Shown: positions 49,447 to 61,332, counted from the first letter of the stretch. The stretch: 64,000 nt of DNA from Anthoceros angustus (GCA_010909165.1 VJWM01000044.1:558001-622000), one strand, 5' to 3'. The notes: generated by a model not told the origin, from the letters alone. A program made the numbers and translations.

Positions 49447-49681
49447 TTACTTCTTCAGTGCCTTGATCACAACTTCTCTCACTTTATCTACCTTTGCAAC
49501 CTCTTCTCTAATAGCTAGCTAGAGGTAGGAGCACAGAAAACAGTGTTAGTCACAAAGCAAGGGCAGATCGGGCGGTACCTTTGGAGGTTGTGAGTGGATG
49601 AGGCTTAGAGTTGTATGTAAACGTCACTACCTCTTGTATGCTGTCACCTAGCTTGATAGGCTCTCCTTCCCCCTTGCTCAT
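49447..49681 (-). CDS. Candidate two-exon small protein (56 aa)
   Basis: Exon 1 (49579-49681) starts MSKGEGEPIKLGDSIQEVVT; a GT-AG intron follows; exon 2 (49447-49514) gives AIREEVAKVDKVREVVIKAL and ends KK-stop. Phases match and the acceptor AG follows a pyrimidine-rich run. No family recognised, and the neighbourhood is repeat-rich, so this may be a captured gene fragment or chance. Confidence 0.25.
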
Positions 49682-49899
49682 TTCTTCTGTGATTTTCTTG
49701 ATGGCTTAAATGTGTGTTATTTTGGTCCTCTTTCTAATAGTCTGTTGTGGACTACGGACTTCCCTGGGGGGTTAGAAATTAGGTAGGGTTTTGTTTTTTT
49801 GTAGGAGTAAAGGATAAAATGAGGCGGAAAAGGGAAATAAGCATGGGTAGCACTGACGCACTGGAGTATTCTCCTGACCGAGTGAGGAACGTACCAGAC

Positions 49900-52800
49900 C
49901 TACTATGGTAGGTGCCACGCAGATAAGTCCGGACCCACTCCAAGACCGGCAGGCACGCCTAAAAGTAACTCAGAGTTGAGCCGTGGAGCGACCAGCGCCC
50001 GCCACGCAACTCGAGTGGAGAACGGCATGCACCGCCAGACAATCTGTGAGGCCGTTATAGTAGTATTCACGCCGCGCGCGCCAAGACCAGAGCACGGCAG
50101 AGTGTTGAGGCGTAAGGACGCTGCCATGCACTCGCGCCACGTGGAAGAGGCGCCCCGCCGCCGTTACTCGAGCTCGAAGGAAGGTCACAAGGCACCGAGA
50201 CACCGCGATCTCAGCCCGCAACGCCTCGGCGTATCTCGTGGACACTCAGACGCTCACTGAGGCTTGAGCAACAACGCGCAAGAAGGCGCAACGTGCGAGC
50301 CTCCGGCCAAGCGCCAAAGAACCAAGGGAGGAGAAGGCGATGGCACCCAAAAGCCCATGGAAGTTTGGGAGCCATGGAACCTTGTGGAGCGCAACATTGT
50401 GACCCGCGCTATCCGGACTTTGGGCCCGCCCGGAAGCGGAGAATTGGTGCAGGAGTGGCATTTGGATGTGTTCCAGATGGTCCGACATTTGACAAGTTAC
50501 CGTCCGGAGTTCGCCCGAAGATGCGGCGGTCAATAAGGAGGTGCGGTCCAAGAACCTCCGGAGGACCCAAGGCGATGGACCTTGAGGTCCCGAGGCGGCC
50601 TACAACCGCCCAAAGGAGGAAGAGGGGGGTGCCGAGCCCCTCAAGGCGAAGGGAAGATAGGGCCACGCAGCGGCGCGAGGCTCGACGCAACGACCACCAA
50701 CGGTATCGACATCCGACCTGATGCCGAGTAAGGGGTGGCCCGATCATTGTCCATCGAACCTACTACCAAGGTGGATCACCTTGGTGATAATCTGCTGGTA
50801 CCCCGCACGCTACCGCAGCTGGGGAAGAGGGCGACTGGGAAGGATTATTTTCGCCCGTTTAGCCAGTGAGGCTCGCAAGCTCAGACCGAGAAGCCTCATC
50901 TGGGCCGCCCCCATACCGATCCATGTATGGGGGCATTTCGAGCCTCAAGGAAGGAGAGCTTGAGCGAGCGCCCGAAAGGACCGGAGGCCCCGCCAAGTGG
51001 AGCGGCAAGGGCGCCGGAGGGAGGAGGCCACCGTCAAAGCCAAACGGACCGGAGGAGGACGATCGAGGATTCCGACTCCATACGTCTGAACGGACCCCTC
51101 ACCACCTGTGGAAGTATGGAAGAAATTCCCTCCTTCCGTGCCCCAACCAGAGCACCCAGCAGAAGCTGCCTGACCTCAGCAGCCCACCGCCACTCCTACC
51201 GAGGAGCCCCGCCGACTGTGAGGGAGCCAAGAGACGCAAGACCACTACCAACGCTGCACCCCTGGGCCTTCCCCGCCCACCTGAGTGGCAAGAGGCGAGG
51301 AAGGAAGGGCAAAGGGACGCCTGGAGCGGAGGACACGGCAGCACCCCGAGCCGGCCCCGCCGACCGGAAAAAGGCTTGCTCCCGACTCTCACCTCCTCCG
51401 AGCCCTGTGAGGAAAAGGGCGAGAAGGAGCTCGCCAAAAGGGCCAAGGAGGGGAAGCCCGAGCAAAGACTGTGACCTAAGGGTCCCGATTAGGTCCGAGA
51501 ACCCACCGCCACTTGACAATGTATGGAGGTCCGGCGATCGTGAGATGCCGGCCCCGCCACGGACTTTGTGGGAGCCTCACTCAGGGCCGTGGAAGAAACA
51601 CGGCGGTCCTGCCACCATGGAGGGATGCCTGGGGTCTCAAGGATGGCCGAGAAGACCTGTGGAGGTAGAAGCCACCCGAGGCGCATGGTACTCCTCCGTG
51701 AGCAGCTGGAGGGAGCCCAGAGGCGAAGGAAGGAAGGCCTCGGCCGGATTGAGGAGGGAAACGCCGAGGCGAGAGGGAGGTCCGTCCATCCGCAAGGACC
51801 GGACCAAATTCCTTCACCGAGGAGGCACTCAAGGAGGCCCAAGCGGGCGGAGGACCTCGCAGTGCAGGGGCGAGCGCACAGAAGTGAGGACGCCCGGCGC
51901 AAGGTAACGCGCGGATCCGCGAGGGAGGCCCTGACCGACCAGCCAAGCCGAGAGGCTGTGAAGGTGGCCAAGGAGGCGAGGCCACGGAGGCCGATCGCGA
52001 TCACTATCGCGTGATCGAACCGTGGAGGGAGGCGGCCGAGAGAGCCACGCCAACTGGCCGAGCAAGTGGTCATGAGCAAGTACGAGCCGCAGAACACTGA
52101 GGCCAAGACCCGGAAATCGGGGACCCTGCAAGCAGAGGTAGAAGGAGGCAGGAGTTGGAGGACAAGAAGGACACCTTGGAGTTACAACCCAAGACGCTGG
52201 AGCAGCAAGGAATTCTCAATGGGAGAATCCAGACTTCGAGCAGATAGAGCGCCCACCCCTCAAGATGGAGCAGGAGGTGGCGAGCAAGCGCGACCAACCA
52301 GCCCAAGAAGCCAAGGAGGTGGAGGATCTCCACTCAGCCCGGAGGTGGAGCAGCAATGCGTGGAGATGGAGGACCGCAAGGAGACTTTGAGCCGCAGCCC
52401 AAACTATCATTGAGAGGAATGGTAGTTCAGGACATGGTCGCGAACGCGATGAAATAGAGCTCCCCTGCTGACGGAGCGAAGGCGATGGAACAGGAGTGAC
52501 GCCGCCGAGATGGAAAAGGGCCTGGTGAAGCCCGCAGCCTGCCCACCGTCTGGAGGGAGATGGCGAGTTAATTGACACAAGGATAGGGCGGAAGCAGAAG
52601 CGCCGTCCACCGAGGAAGTTTGGGAAGGAACGCTATGGCGTCATGAACCAAACGGGAGAGTGGAGCAAGTGAGCATGGAGGTGACCGAGGCACTGGCACC
52701 ATGAGAAGCAGCCCTCCTATCCAACTCAAGGGAGGTGGAGCAACAAGCAACAGCTCAATGCACTATGGCAAGGGAGTATCGGTGCCCGCACACGTGGAAG

Positions 52801-54150
52801 AGGCAATCCAGCAAGTGGATTCGGACTTTGCCTATTACCACACCGAGCCCCTGGCTGAGAGGCCTCTCGCCACCACGCCACACGGGCCCCGGAAGGCCTT
52901 GAGGGGAAGAAGGGCACGAGATAAAGACAGGACCCTAGGGGCCCTGCTTGGAGACGACGGCAAGGAGAGGAGCCCCAAGAGGAGCGGACGCAGGACCCAA
53001 GGTAAGTTCACCACCACCCGATCCCAAGGGGGTGAGGGGCAGGGCAAACCGGGGAGCCAACCCACCAAGACAAGGGTCGGGGTAAGGAGGAGGACCTAGC
53101 AAGACGAGGTCCACAGTGAAGGGGTCCGAGTTTGAGATCGGACGCACGGACCCCGAGGTCCGAACGAGACGAGGCCGACCCAAATGGCCTGACGGAAATA
53201 AACCGACCTTGGAGTTCAGTTCGGAGTCGAGACCGACCTCGAGGTCCTGACTCAAGAAGAAGGAGGAGTCCCTCGACTTACGCTTAGGAGCCGACAGCCG
53301 GTGGCCCCACCGAGGGGACCCACGGAAGGCTGTGGAGGATGACGTTGGTAACGCGGCCGCCGCCACACGAGCCCAACCCGGCTGTGATTCCGGGAAAGGA
53401 GGGGTCTACCGCGGATCATCCGATTGGGTGCGCCCGCAATTGTCGTATGAGATTGGACCACCAATCCCAAGAACCCGGACCTTCCCACAAGGAAGGAGAT
53501 AGGAGGAGGAAATAGGATGGTAGGCGGCCGACAGGCATACCGAAATCACGTAATAGGGGTGTAAAGAAGACCTAGGCGAGTATAAGAGAGGGCCGCTCAA
53601 TAAATCATCTTTTCCTTGGTGTTGATGCCGTTTGCGCACTTGTGTGTCTTCCCCGATAACGTGAGTCCCGAGTCACCGAAAGCACGACAAAGACCGGAGG
53701 GATCGATCGTGGTCCCGTGACGGACCTAACGGTTGTGGTGTGTGTGGGAGGGTGATCGGGACCCGTGCTCGCCCAGAGCCACCCGCCACGAACGGACCGG
53801 AACGCAGTGAGCCGGAGGGACTGAGGGCGTGGCGCCTGGACGGAGAGGCCCTGGAACGACGGAGGAGGTCCGGACTGTAACCCGGCCTTCCTTAAGACCG
53901 ATAAGTGTAGTGAGAGAGGAGTGAGAGGTGTGAGACGAACGAACGAACGGACGCGAACGGGTCCTTAAACGCTTGGCCATACCGGCCTGCGGTTTGTCGC
54001 GTAGTAGCTAGACGTGAACTAAGGTGTGTGCGTAGGACCGAGTGACGAAGTAAGACGAAATCCTCGAAACGAAACGGAGTCCGCTATTCCCTTGGGAACG
54101 AACTCCTTCCTACAACGACACGGATTGTGCGCCTACCGGCCAAGAAAAGT
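49900..54150. other. GC-rich, stop-poor degenerate retroelement-like block
   Basis: About 4.2 kb, sharply more GC and purine rich than its flanks. Open frames overlap in several frames on both strands (for example 50927-51907 plus, 51489-52106 minus), which is an effect of composition. Some pieces look gag-like: the frame 50264-50536 has NLVERNIVTRAIRTLGPPGS and WHLDVFQMVRHLTSY; 52140-52420 encodes two related coiled-coil blocks (ELEDKKDTLELQPKTLEQQG and VEQQCVEMEDRKETL). From 53580 there is TATAAGAG and CAATAAA, then a leader-like part sharing a 21-bp segment (53950-53970) with 4347-4367. Probably an old LTR element, but no LTR pair or pol found. Confidence 0.4.
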
Positions 54151-54500
54151 CGCGCACTGTTATGAAGCCTTTTTGTCATCCTCTCCTCCGTAAGGGCCTG
54201 TAAGCTTGACCAGCTCATCGCAGACAATGGGAGCAGCCTTCCAGGCCCTTGCTACTTCTAACAACGACTTTTTCCTTTGCCTCCTTAGATCGATGTCGTG
54301 CTACTTGCAATCTTAGTCCGGCTTGGATTAGCTGCAAGAGACACCTCTTCATCTGAAGGCAACCGGGTAGCAATGATCTTCTCCCAATCTTCCTTGAAGT
54401 TATCTTTATCTTTATCTAGAGGGCCCACTGCAAGAGGAGCAGGGGTTTTACAATGGAGCATTTGAACCATTGTAAAAACATAAAACACTTTTACAATCAA
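54150..54500 (-). pseudogene. Possible captured gene fragment
   Basis: Minus strand 54500-54285 reads PLDKDKDNFKEDWEKIIATR then LPSDEEVSLAANPSR before a stop, and the next frame (54280-54165) reads RKKSLLEVARAWKAAPIVCD then ELVKLTGPYGGEDDKKAS and stop. Both look like genuine plant protein, possibly joined by a lost splice site. Family not recognised. AT-rich noncoding DNA follows. Confidence 0.35.
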
Positions 54501-54960
54501 TCAACTACTTAATGTAAAATTTTATAATAAGGATGGGAGAGTAGTTGACGTGGCATCTGCGAGAATTTACTTAGCGGGGGGAATAGCTGACATGGCTTTA
54601 CTTGATGTGGTTAATTGGTAGCAGCATTGCAACTCTTTGTAAAATTATAATAATATGCTTGTGTATTGCATTGTACATTCTGTTGAAAACTGGATGACAT
54701 GGGCCGGCGTTGCAAATGACGTTGTAAAATTTTGGGAAGATATTATCCACTTAAATTAAAAAATTAATTTTATTTTTTTTATTGAGGTTTATGTTAACGG
54801 GCTTGTGTTTTTTGCATTGTACATAATATTGTAAATACAGAAACGTAACGAATGACATTGTAAAAAATTATGAAAAGGTGACATCCCAAAGCACGTTGTA
54901 AAACGTTATGCGAGCGCGATGTTGTAAATGACGTTGTAAAAAATTATGAGACAACGATAT
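54476..54960 (+). repeat. Recurring TTGTAAAA motif in AT-rich DNA
   Basis: TTGTAAA/TTGTAAAA (or ATGTAAAA) recurs about nine times in 480 bp, often as (G/A)C(G/A)TTGTAAAA followed by TTATG. Spacing is irregular. It may be a diverged tandem repeat or the edge of a small AT-rich element. Confidence 0.5.
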
Positions 54961-55840
54961 GAGGATATTATTCACTTTAAAGAGAAAAATAATTTTAAAA
55001 AGGTTTATTGAGCTGGATAATTCTAATACGTATATACATTCCTTTTATATTATACGTATACATATTCCTTGTGTATTATACGTACACATATTGTTGTGTA
55101 TTGTAGGTAAGAAACTTGCAAGGTGGTTTAAAAAAAAAGGTCTTTCTTTACCCTGTCCCTTTTTGGTACGCCATACACATGAAGAGTAGCGCACATTTTC
55201 AACTTATAGTTAGTGTGATGCGATTCAAGCACGCGTGAATGGAGCCCGCAGGCGAGGATTCAATTTTGAAGGTGCCCTGGACACACAGAAATAAGTCTGG
55301 GGAACACAGACGTGAACGAATTTCTGCTAGCTGGCTAGGATTCGTGCGAACCAGAAGACTCACCAGACTACCCACCGGGGCCGGTGCCACTTGTGCACTG
55401 TTTAGCCACACAGCATTTAGTTTGGATGAAGGACCGCCAGTCCCGATTAGTAGGCGGTTCCCGGGACCACAGAGTTTAGCCGGCGAAAATGAAGCTTCCA
55501 GGGCCGGTGCTACTTGTGCACTGTCTAGCAACTTACTTGAGCATCAAGCAATAAACAAACCAAAATCGTGTCCAGGCAACCTGGCCAGCGAACGTTCATG
55601 ATCAAGCAGAGTGTGGTGGTTGCCGCGCGCAACAGTCTAGCCTGTAGCTGGGAGGCTGTAGCAAATAATGTCTGCGCCACTGTTTCCTTGCGAATGCCGT
55701 TCGCCTTATAAGGAACGCTGGAGCAATGCTTGTCCTCATCCACCTCTCCAGCTTCATCCTGGGCAATCCACATCGGAGGAGGCAGTCGGTACCGGGAGCT
55801 GACCATTCCGACGAGATTTCAGTCGAGTCCAGGGACCGCC
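54961..55840. other. Upstream region of pectinesterase copy A
   Basis: No gene. A near-repeat GGGCCGGTGC(C/T)ACTTGTGCACTG occurs at about 55377 and 55500. TTATAAG at 55706-55712 is a fair TATA box, 130 bp before the pectinesterase ATG. Copy A of the large duplicated unit starts near 55529. Confidence 0.45.
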
Positions 55841-57248
55841 ATGGAGAAATCGACGAAGGTCGGGTTGAGAATGCGGGCGACCGCGTTGCTGATGGCGGCC
55901 TTGGCCATCTCCATCTCCATGGCCGTGTGTGCGTGCGGGGGGCTCCACTGGCCGACGACCCGGATGCGGACTACCAGGCCTGGCTCAAGGCCATCCAAAG
56001 CGGAGAGAAGCAAGTCTACGATTTCTCCCAGAATCCTGGACTGGACGGCGTGGACGGCGACACCGGGTCGCTCGCCGGCAGCGGCGTCAAGCCCAAGCCT
56101 CCCCCCACGCTCAGCACCTTCATCACCGTGGCCCTGGACGGCTCCGGCGACTTCCGGTCGGTGCAGGCGGCAGTGGACGCCGTCCCCAAGGGCAACACCC
56201 GGCGCGTCACCATCTTCGTCAAGCCCGGATCCCAAGTAAGCGCGATTTGCGCGTTCTTGCGTCCCGTCACGTGACCTGAGCTGCACCGTTCCAGGGAGAA
56301 GGTGATCATCCCCAGCAGCACGCCCTTCGTCACGCTGCGAGGCGAGGACGCCAGGACGACGGAGATCGTGTGGGCGACACCGCGTCCAGCAGAGCGGCGG
56401 AAGGTGCTGAGCACCTTCGGCAGCGCCACCTTCGCGGTGAATTCCGACAACTTCGTGGCGGCCGGGATCAGCTTCCGGAACTCGGCGCCGCTGCAGGCGC
56501 CGGGGGCCGTGGGGAGCAGGCGGTGGCGCTCAGGCTGAGCGGGGACAAAGCAGCGCTCTGCTGCAAACGTCGTGGGCGGGCAGGACACGCTTTACGATCA
56601 CCAGGGCAGGCACTACTTCTACAACAGCTACATCGAGGATCGATCGACTTCATCTTCGGCGACGGCCGCTCGCTCTACCGTAAATGCCACCTTCACTCCG
56701 GTCGCCGAGACCTTCGGCTCGCTCACCGCCCGAAACGTCTCACTCCGACCGATGCCGGCGGCTTCTCCTTCGTGGGCTGCGTCGTCACGGGTTCCGGGTC
56801 CCTCTGCCCGCGCCCTACTCCCGTCGTCTACATCTATACCTTCATCGCCGACATCATCACTCCCACCGGCTGGAACGACTGGAACACTCCTGGCCGCGAC
56901 AAAGTAAGTCGGACTTCGATTCCGAGATTGCAAGCTTTTTCATGGAATTGCATCTCTCATGTCTTGGAGTCTAGTCCGCTCGCTGCCCCAGGGGAAATCG
57001 AACCACTGATCCCAAAGCCCCAGAGTTAACCCGGCTTCCAGCATGAATTGCATACAGCGAGAATGTGCGCTGATGGTGCCTTCCCCTGCAGGACTGTCTT
57101 CTACGGAGAATACGCCACCTTTGGCCCAGGCGCCGGCACCGCCAGTTCAGCCCACGTGGGCGAGAAGGCTCACCTGGAGGCCCAGGCTGCGCCCTTCATT
57201 GGATTCAGTTACATTGACGGCGACGAATGGCTTCCCTCCCGCACTTAG
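55841..57248 (+). pseudogene. Pectin methylesterase, copy A (broken)
   Basis: Family of secreted enzymes that demethylesterify cell-wall homogalacturonan. Begins MEKSTKVGLRMRATALLMAA with a hydrophobic signal peptide. Then LADDPDADYQAWLKAIQSGE, TLSTFITVALDGSGDFRSVQ with AAVDAVPKG, IIPSSTPFVTLRGEDARTTE, FAVNSDNFVAAGISFRNSAP, and the catalytic region GGQDTLYDHQGRHYFYNSYI, DFIFGDGRSLY. The last exon (from about 57093) reads VFYGEYATFGPGAG, GEKAHLEAQAAPFIGF, IDGDEWLP. Frame breaks: loss of two bases after the PGS of exon 1, a lost G in EIVWGD, and breaks at QAVALR, IEGSIDF and LGRAWG. About three or four introns remain recognisable. Confidence 0.9.
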
Positions 57249-57392
57249 GTGGCTCTAAGCGAGCGTCGAACTCAAATATTGCCGTTCAATAAGGATGGCA
57301 GCAGCTTCTCCATGTTGAACGTTGTTTGCACAGCTCGCACATCCAAGGCCCTCTTAGTGTTGCTTTGTAACGTCTCTTCTACTAGCTAGTCA

Positions 57393-57850
57393 TGCCTTTA
57401 CTACCTATCCATAATTCATTGATCCCCATTTTTCTTCGGTATCCCTGTCCTTGTCGGGCCACAGGTCTCGCTGCTAGAGCCTGTGCATCTGATGCAAATC
57501 TGAAAGGTTGCAATATCAGACAGACCTCTCCAGCATTTTGTGTCCCCTATCGCCTGATAGGTCCAGCGAGAGCGTGCTACTTTCACAAGCATGGGACACG
57601 ACAGTTAGAAGCTATATCTCATCCTGGAGCACCTGAAGCTGAGGACGCGACTGAAGACGTTTTTCAAGGCGGTGATGCGATGGCACCTGCCGTGCCCCCG
57701 CCTGTTTCAGAACTTCGTCGGTCCACCAGGTCCAAACCGCCAAGATCTGAGTGGATTGAGCGTCTGTATGAGCCTGAGGACTTCCCAAACACTACGTCAG
57801 CAGCTGCTGTTAACCTGCCGGATCAACCTGTCACTCTGAAGCAAGCTTAA
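57393..57850 (+). pseudogene. Copia polyprotein fragment behind pectinesterase
   Basis: The integrase-RT linker of a Copia polyprotein: HPGAPEAEDATEDVFQGGDA, then RRSTRSKPPRSEWIERLYEP and DQPVTLKQA before a stop, in the place where Copia proteins read TYKEALxGPE. The same fragment follows pectinesterase copies B (59765-60206) and C (62260-62720), so it travelled with the duplicated unit. Confidence 0.75.
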
Positions 57851-58367
57851 GGGCCTGAGAGTGCACAACGGCGAGCAACAGTACAAGGTGTCACTCGAAA
57901 AGGAAGACATACAATTGTTATTATTCATGTTATGTCACGGTAGCTTCCTTCCTTCCTAGGAACATGTAGACCTAACAAGCAAAAGACAAAAAAGGCAATA
58001 TATTTTTAAAATGTAATTCATTAATATATTTAAGTAACAAAGCTGGCTTGAGGTGCTTTGCAAAGCTCCATGCATAGGCATGTTTAGAAGAGCAACTTAC
58101 TTGAGCATCAAGCAACAAATCGTGTCCAGGCAACCTGGCCAGCGAACGTTCATGATCAAGCAGAGCGCAACAGTCAGCCTGGGAGGCTGTAGCAAATAAT
58201 GTCTGCGCCACTGTTTCCTTGCGAATGCCGTTCGCCTTATAAGGAACGCTGGAGCAATGCTTTGTCCTCATCCACCTCTCCAGCTTCATCCTGGGCAATC
58301 CACATCGGAGGAGAGGCAGTGGAGCTGACCATTCCGACGAGATTTCAGTCGGAGTCCAGGGACCGCC

Positions 58368-59620
58368 ATGGAGAAATCGACGAAGGTCGGGTTGAGAATG
58401 CGGGCGACCGCCGCTGATGGCGGCCTTGGCCATCTCCATCTCCATGGCCGTGCGTGGGGCCTCACTGGCCGACGACCCGGATGTGGACTACCAGGCCTGG
58501 CTCAAGGCCATCCAGCGGAGAGAAGCAAGTCTACGATTTCTCCCAGAATCCTGGACTGACGGCGTGGACGGCGACACCGGGTCGCTCGGCAGCGGCGCGC
58601 CCAAGCCTCCCCACGCTCAGCACCTTCATCACCGTGGCCCTGGACGGCGACTTCCGGTCGGTGCAGGCGGCAGTGACGCCGTCCCCAAGGGCAACACCCG
58701 GCGCGTCACCATCTTCGTCAAGCCCGGATCCTGCAGCGCACCGCAATGCCGATTCTGCGTCCTGTCACGTGACCTGAGCTGCACCGTTCCAGGGAGAAGG
58801 TGATCATCCCCAGCAGCACGCCCTTCGTCACGCTGCGAGGCGAGGACGCCAGGACGACGGAGATCGGGGCGACACCGCGTCCAGCAAGAGCGGCGGAAGG
58901 TGCTGAGCACCTTCGGCAGCGCCACCTTCGCGGGCGGCGGCCGGGATCCCTGAACTCGGCCGCTGCAGGCCGGGCCGTGGCGGCAGCAGGCAGGCCCACA
59001 ACGCGAGCACAACGTGGCGGGCAGGACACGCTCACCAGGGCAGGCACTACTGGCCAACAGCTACATCGAGGATCGATCGACTTCATCTTCGGCGACGGCC
59101 GCTCGCTCTACCGTAAATGCCACCTCGCCGGTCGCCGAGACCTTCGGCCGCTCACCGCCCAGAAACGTCTCACCTGACCGGCGGCCTTCCTTCGGGTCTG
59201 TCACGGGTTCCGGGTCCCTCAGTCGGCCGCGCCTGGGGCCCCTACTCCGCGTCGTCTACATCTATACCTTCATCGCCGACATCATCCCGGCTGGAACGAC
59301 TGGAACACTCCTGGTGACAAGTAAGTCGGACTTCGATTCCGAGATTGCAAGCTTTTTCATGGAATTGCATCTCATGTCTTCAGTCTGCTCGCCCCAGGGG
59401 AAATCGAACCACTGATCCCAAAGCCCCAGAGTTAACCGGCCACCAGCATGACCGCAGCAGCGAATGTGCGCTGATGGTGCCTTCCCCTGCAGGACTGTCT
59501 TCTACGGAGAATACGCCACCTTTGGCCGGCACGCCAGCTGGCCTCACGTGAGCACCCCAGAGCTGCGCCCTTCATTGATTCGGTTACTGACGGCGACGAA
59601 TGGCTTCCTCCCGCACTTAG
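58368..59620 (+). pseudogene. Pectin methylesterase, copy B (broken)
   Basis: Same gene as copy A with many additional deletions of 1-15 bases spread over the whole length, for example in AVPKGN, QAVALR (lost), GGQDTL, the RHYFYNSYIE block, and the GEYATFG end. SGEKQVYDFSQNP and RSLYRKCHL remain. Cannot encode an enzyme as written. It is the inner copy of the three. Confidence 0.88.
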
Positions 59621-59764
59621 GTGGCTCTAAGCGAGCGTCGAACTCCAAATATTGCTGTTCCAATAAGGATGGCAGCAGCTTCTCCATGTTGAACGTTGTT
59701 TGCACAGCTCGCACATCCAAGGCCCTCTTAGTGTTGCTTTGTAACGTCTCTCTCTACTAGCTAG

Positions 59765-60206
59765 TCATGCCCTTTACTACCTATCCATAATTCATTGATC
59801 CCCATTTTTCTTCGGTATCCCTGTCCTTGTCGGGCCACAGGTCTCGCTGCTAGAGCCTGTGCATCTGATGCAAATCTGAAAGGTTGCAATATCAGACAGA
59901 CCTCTCCAGCATTTTGTGTCCCCTATCGCCTGATAGGTCCAGCGAGAGCGTGCTACTTTCACAAGCATGGGACACGACAGTTAGAAGCTATATCTCATCC
60001 TGGAGCACCTGAAGCTGAGGACGCGACTGAAGACGTTTTCAAGGATGCGATGGCACCTGCCGTGCCCCGCCTGTTTCAGAACCGTCGGTCCACCAGGTCC
60101 AAACCGCCAAGATCTGAGTGGATTGAGCGTCTGTATGAGCCTGAGGACTTCCCAAACACTACGTCAGCAGCTGCTGTTAACCTGCCGGATCAACCTGTCA
60201 CCTGAA
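59765..60206 (+). pseudogene. Copia polyprotein fragment, copy B
   Basis: Repeat of 57393-57850 with deletions only (for example within the QGGDAMAP and PVSELRRS coding parts). Ends with the same DQPVT before losing frame. Confidence 0.8.
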
Positions 60207-60402
60207 GCAAGCTTAAGGGCCTGAGAGTGCACAACGGCGGCAGCAGTACAAGGTGTCACTCGAAAAGGAAGACATACAATTGTTATTATTCATGTTATGT
60301 CACGGTAGCTTCCTTCCTTCCTAGGAACATGGGCAAAGACACAAAAAAGGCAATATATTTTTAAAATGTAATTCATTAATATAGGTAACAAGATTATTTA
60401 TA

Positions 60403-60985
60403 TGTTAGGCATGAGCAGCCCTATGAAGTGTGTGGTAGCACACTTAAAGCTTAGTAAGTAGTTACTAAGATTGTAGCTAGGGCTTGAGTATAAAAGGAGA
60501 CCTAGCCCCGGCTAAAGACAAGCAAGATCCTCCAAAAGCCTTGAGAGCACTTGTTGCTTGGGCTATGAGCACCTAAGGGAGTCTTGTGAAGGAGCTTTGT
60601 GGAGGAGGTCAAGTGAAGGGAGAACTAAGCTCCTAGCTTAGGCAAAGATGGGGAGTTCTCTCTGGCCCTCCATTTCATATGTTCTTGTTGGTGGCGTACT
60701 CCGGACGGTGTAGCTGTCGAAGGTCCTGCACTGGAAGATGTCCGGTGCCATTCTGTACCAGCTCTTCCTCAACAAGGTCCAAATCCGTAGCGATAATGTT
60801 TTTCTCCACTAAGCGCCTGAGCTCCCGGACCTCCGCCGCCTTCTTGGGTCCAGGCCTACATGTGGTTGGTATCTTTGCTTTGTGGTGGCAAGGATACTTC
60901 CGCTAAGTTCCGCTTGATGAGACGCACCGATTCGGGCGATGGTACGCTCGGAGAATGCAACAGAAAGAGAGGAGATGTTACTTGG
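60403..60985 (+). repeat. LTR-like arm, left
   Basis: About 583 bp starting TGTTAGGC, with a core promoter TATAAAAGG at 60489-60497, ending GAGATGTTACTTGG. It is the inverted counterpart of 61384-61985 (about 85-90% by eye). No primer site follows: the right arm continues TGGTATCAGAGC, this one TGGCCCCGC. Confidence 0.75.
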
Positions 60986-60986
60986 T

Positions 60987-61276
60987 GGCCCCGCTTGCCG
61001 AAGCCGCTGCCGGTCCTCTGCGCGAAGTTCCTTCCTCCATTGTTCTCACAACCGGACCCGAAGTTCCTCTGCGGTCCTCTGCGGTCCTCTCGCTGTCCCT
61101 CTGCGCCAAAGTTCCTTCCTCCGCTGTTCTCACAACTTGCGGACCCGCCACGAAGTTCCTCTGCGGTCCTCTGCGGTCCTCTGCCGGTCCTCTGCGCCAA
61201 AGTTCCTTCCTCCGCTGTTCTCACAACTTGCGGACCCGCCTGTGGCTCTTCCACAGCGGCTTCGGCAAGCGGGGCC
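60987..61276. repeat. Palindrome centre: 23-bp inverted repeat and minisatellite
   Basis: 60987-61009 and 61254-61276 are perfect 23-bp reverse complements (GGCCCCGCTTGCC...). Between them lie three imperfect copies of a unit with GCGCCAAAGTTCCTTCCTCC and TGTTCTCACAACTTGCGGAC, plus short GCGGTCCTCT repeats. On the minus strand it is an open frame of repeated GGRNF and EDRRGPQR peptides. Confidence 0.88.
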
Positions 61277-61332
61277 TTATCCTTCCGGCGGCGTACCCTT
61301 TCCACTCTACTTGGCTCAGTAGGATCTGCCAT
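60990..61332 (-). CDS. Putative gag start of the right-arm Copia-like element
   Basis: Minus-strand ATG at 61332, 40 bp downstream of the primer site, reads MADPTEPSRVERVRRRKDKA then PLAEAAVEEPQAG before the repeats. Position fits a Copia-like gag start, but no UBN2 domain follows before the sequence inverts. Truncated element. Confidence 0.35.

Noticed and set aside
50927-51907. 326-codon plus-strand ORF as a genuine gene
   Set aside because: Several other frames and the opposite strand are equally open in the same GC/purine-rich DNA, and no domain is visible.
55841-57248. Pectinesterase copy A as a working gene
   Set aside because: Several frame breaks interrupt both the N-terminal and catalytic parts; only the signal peptide, first domain part and last exon are continuous.
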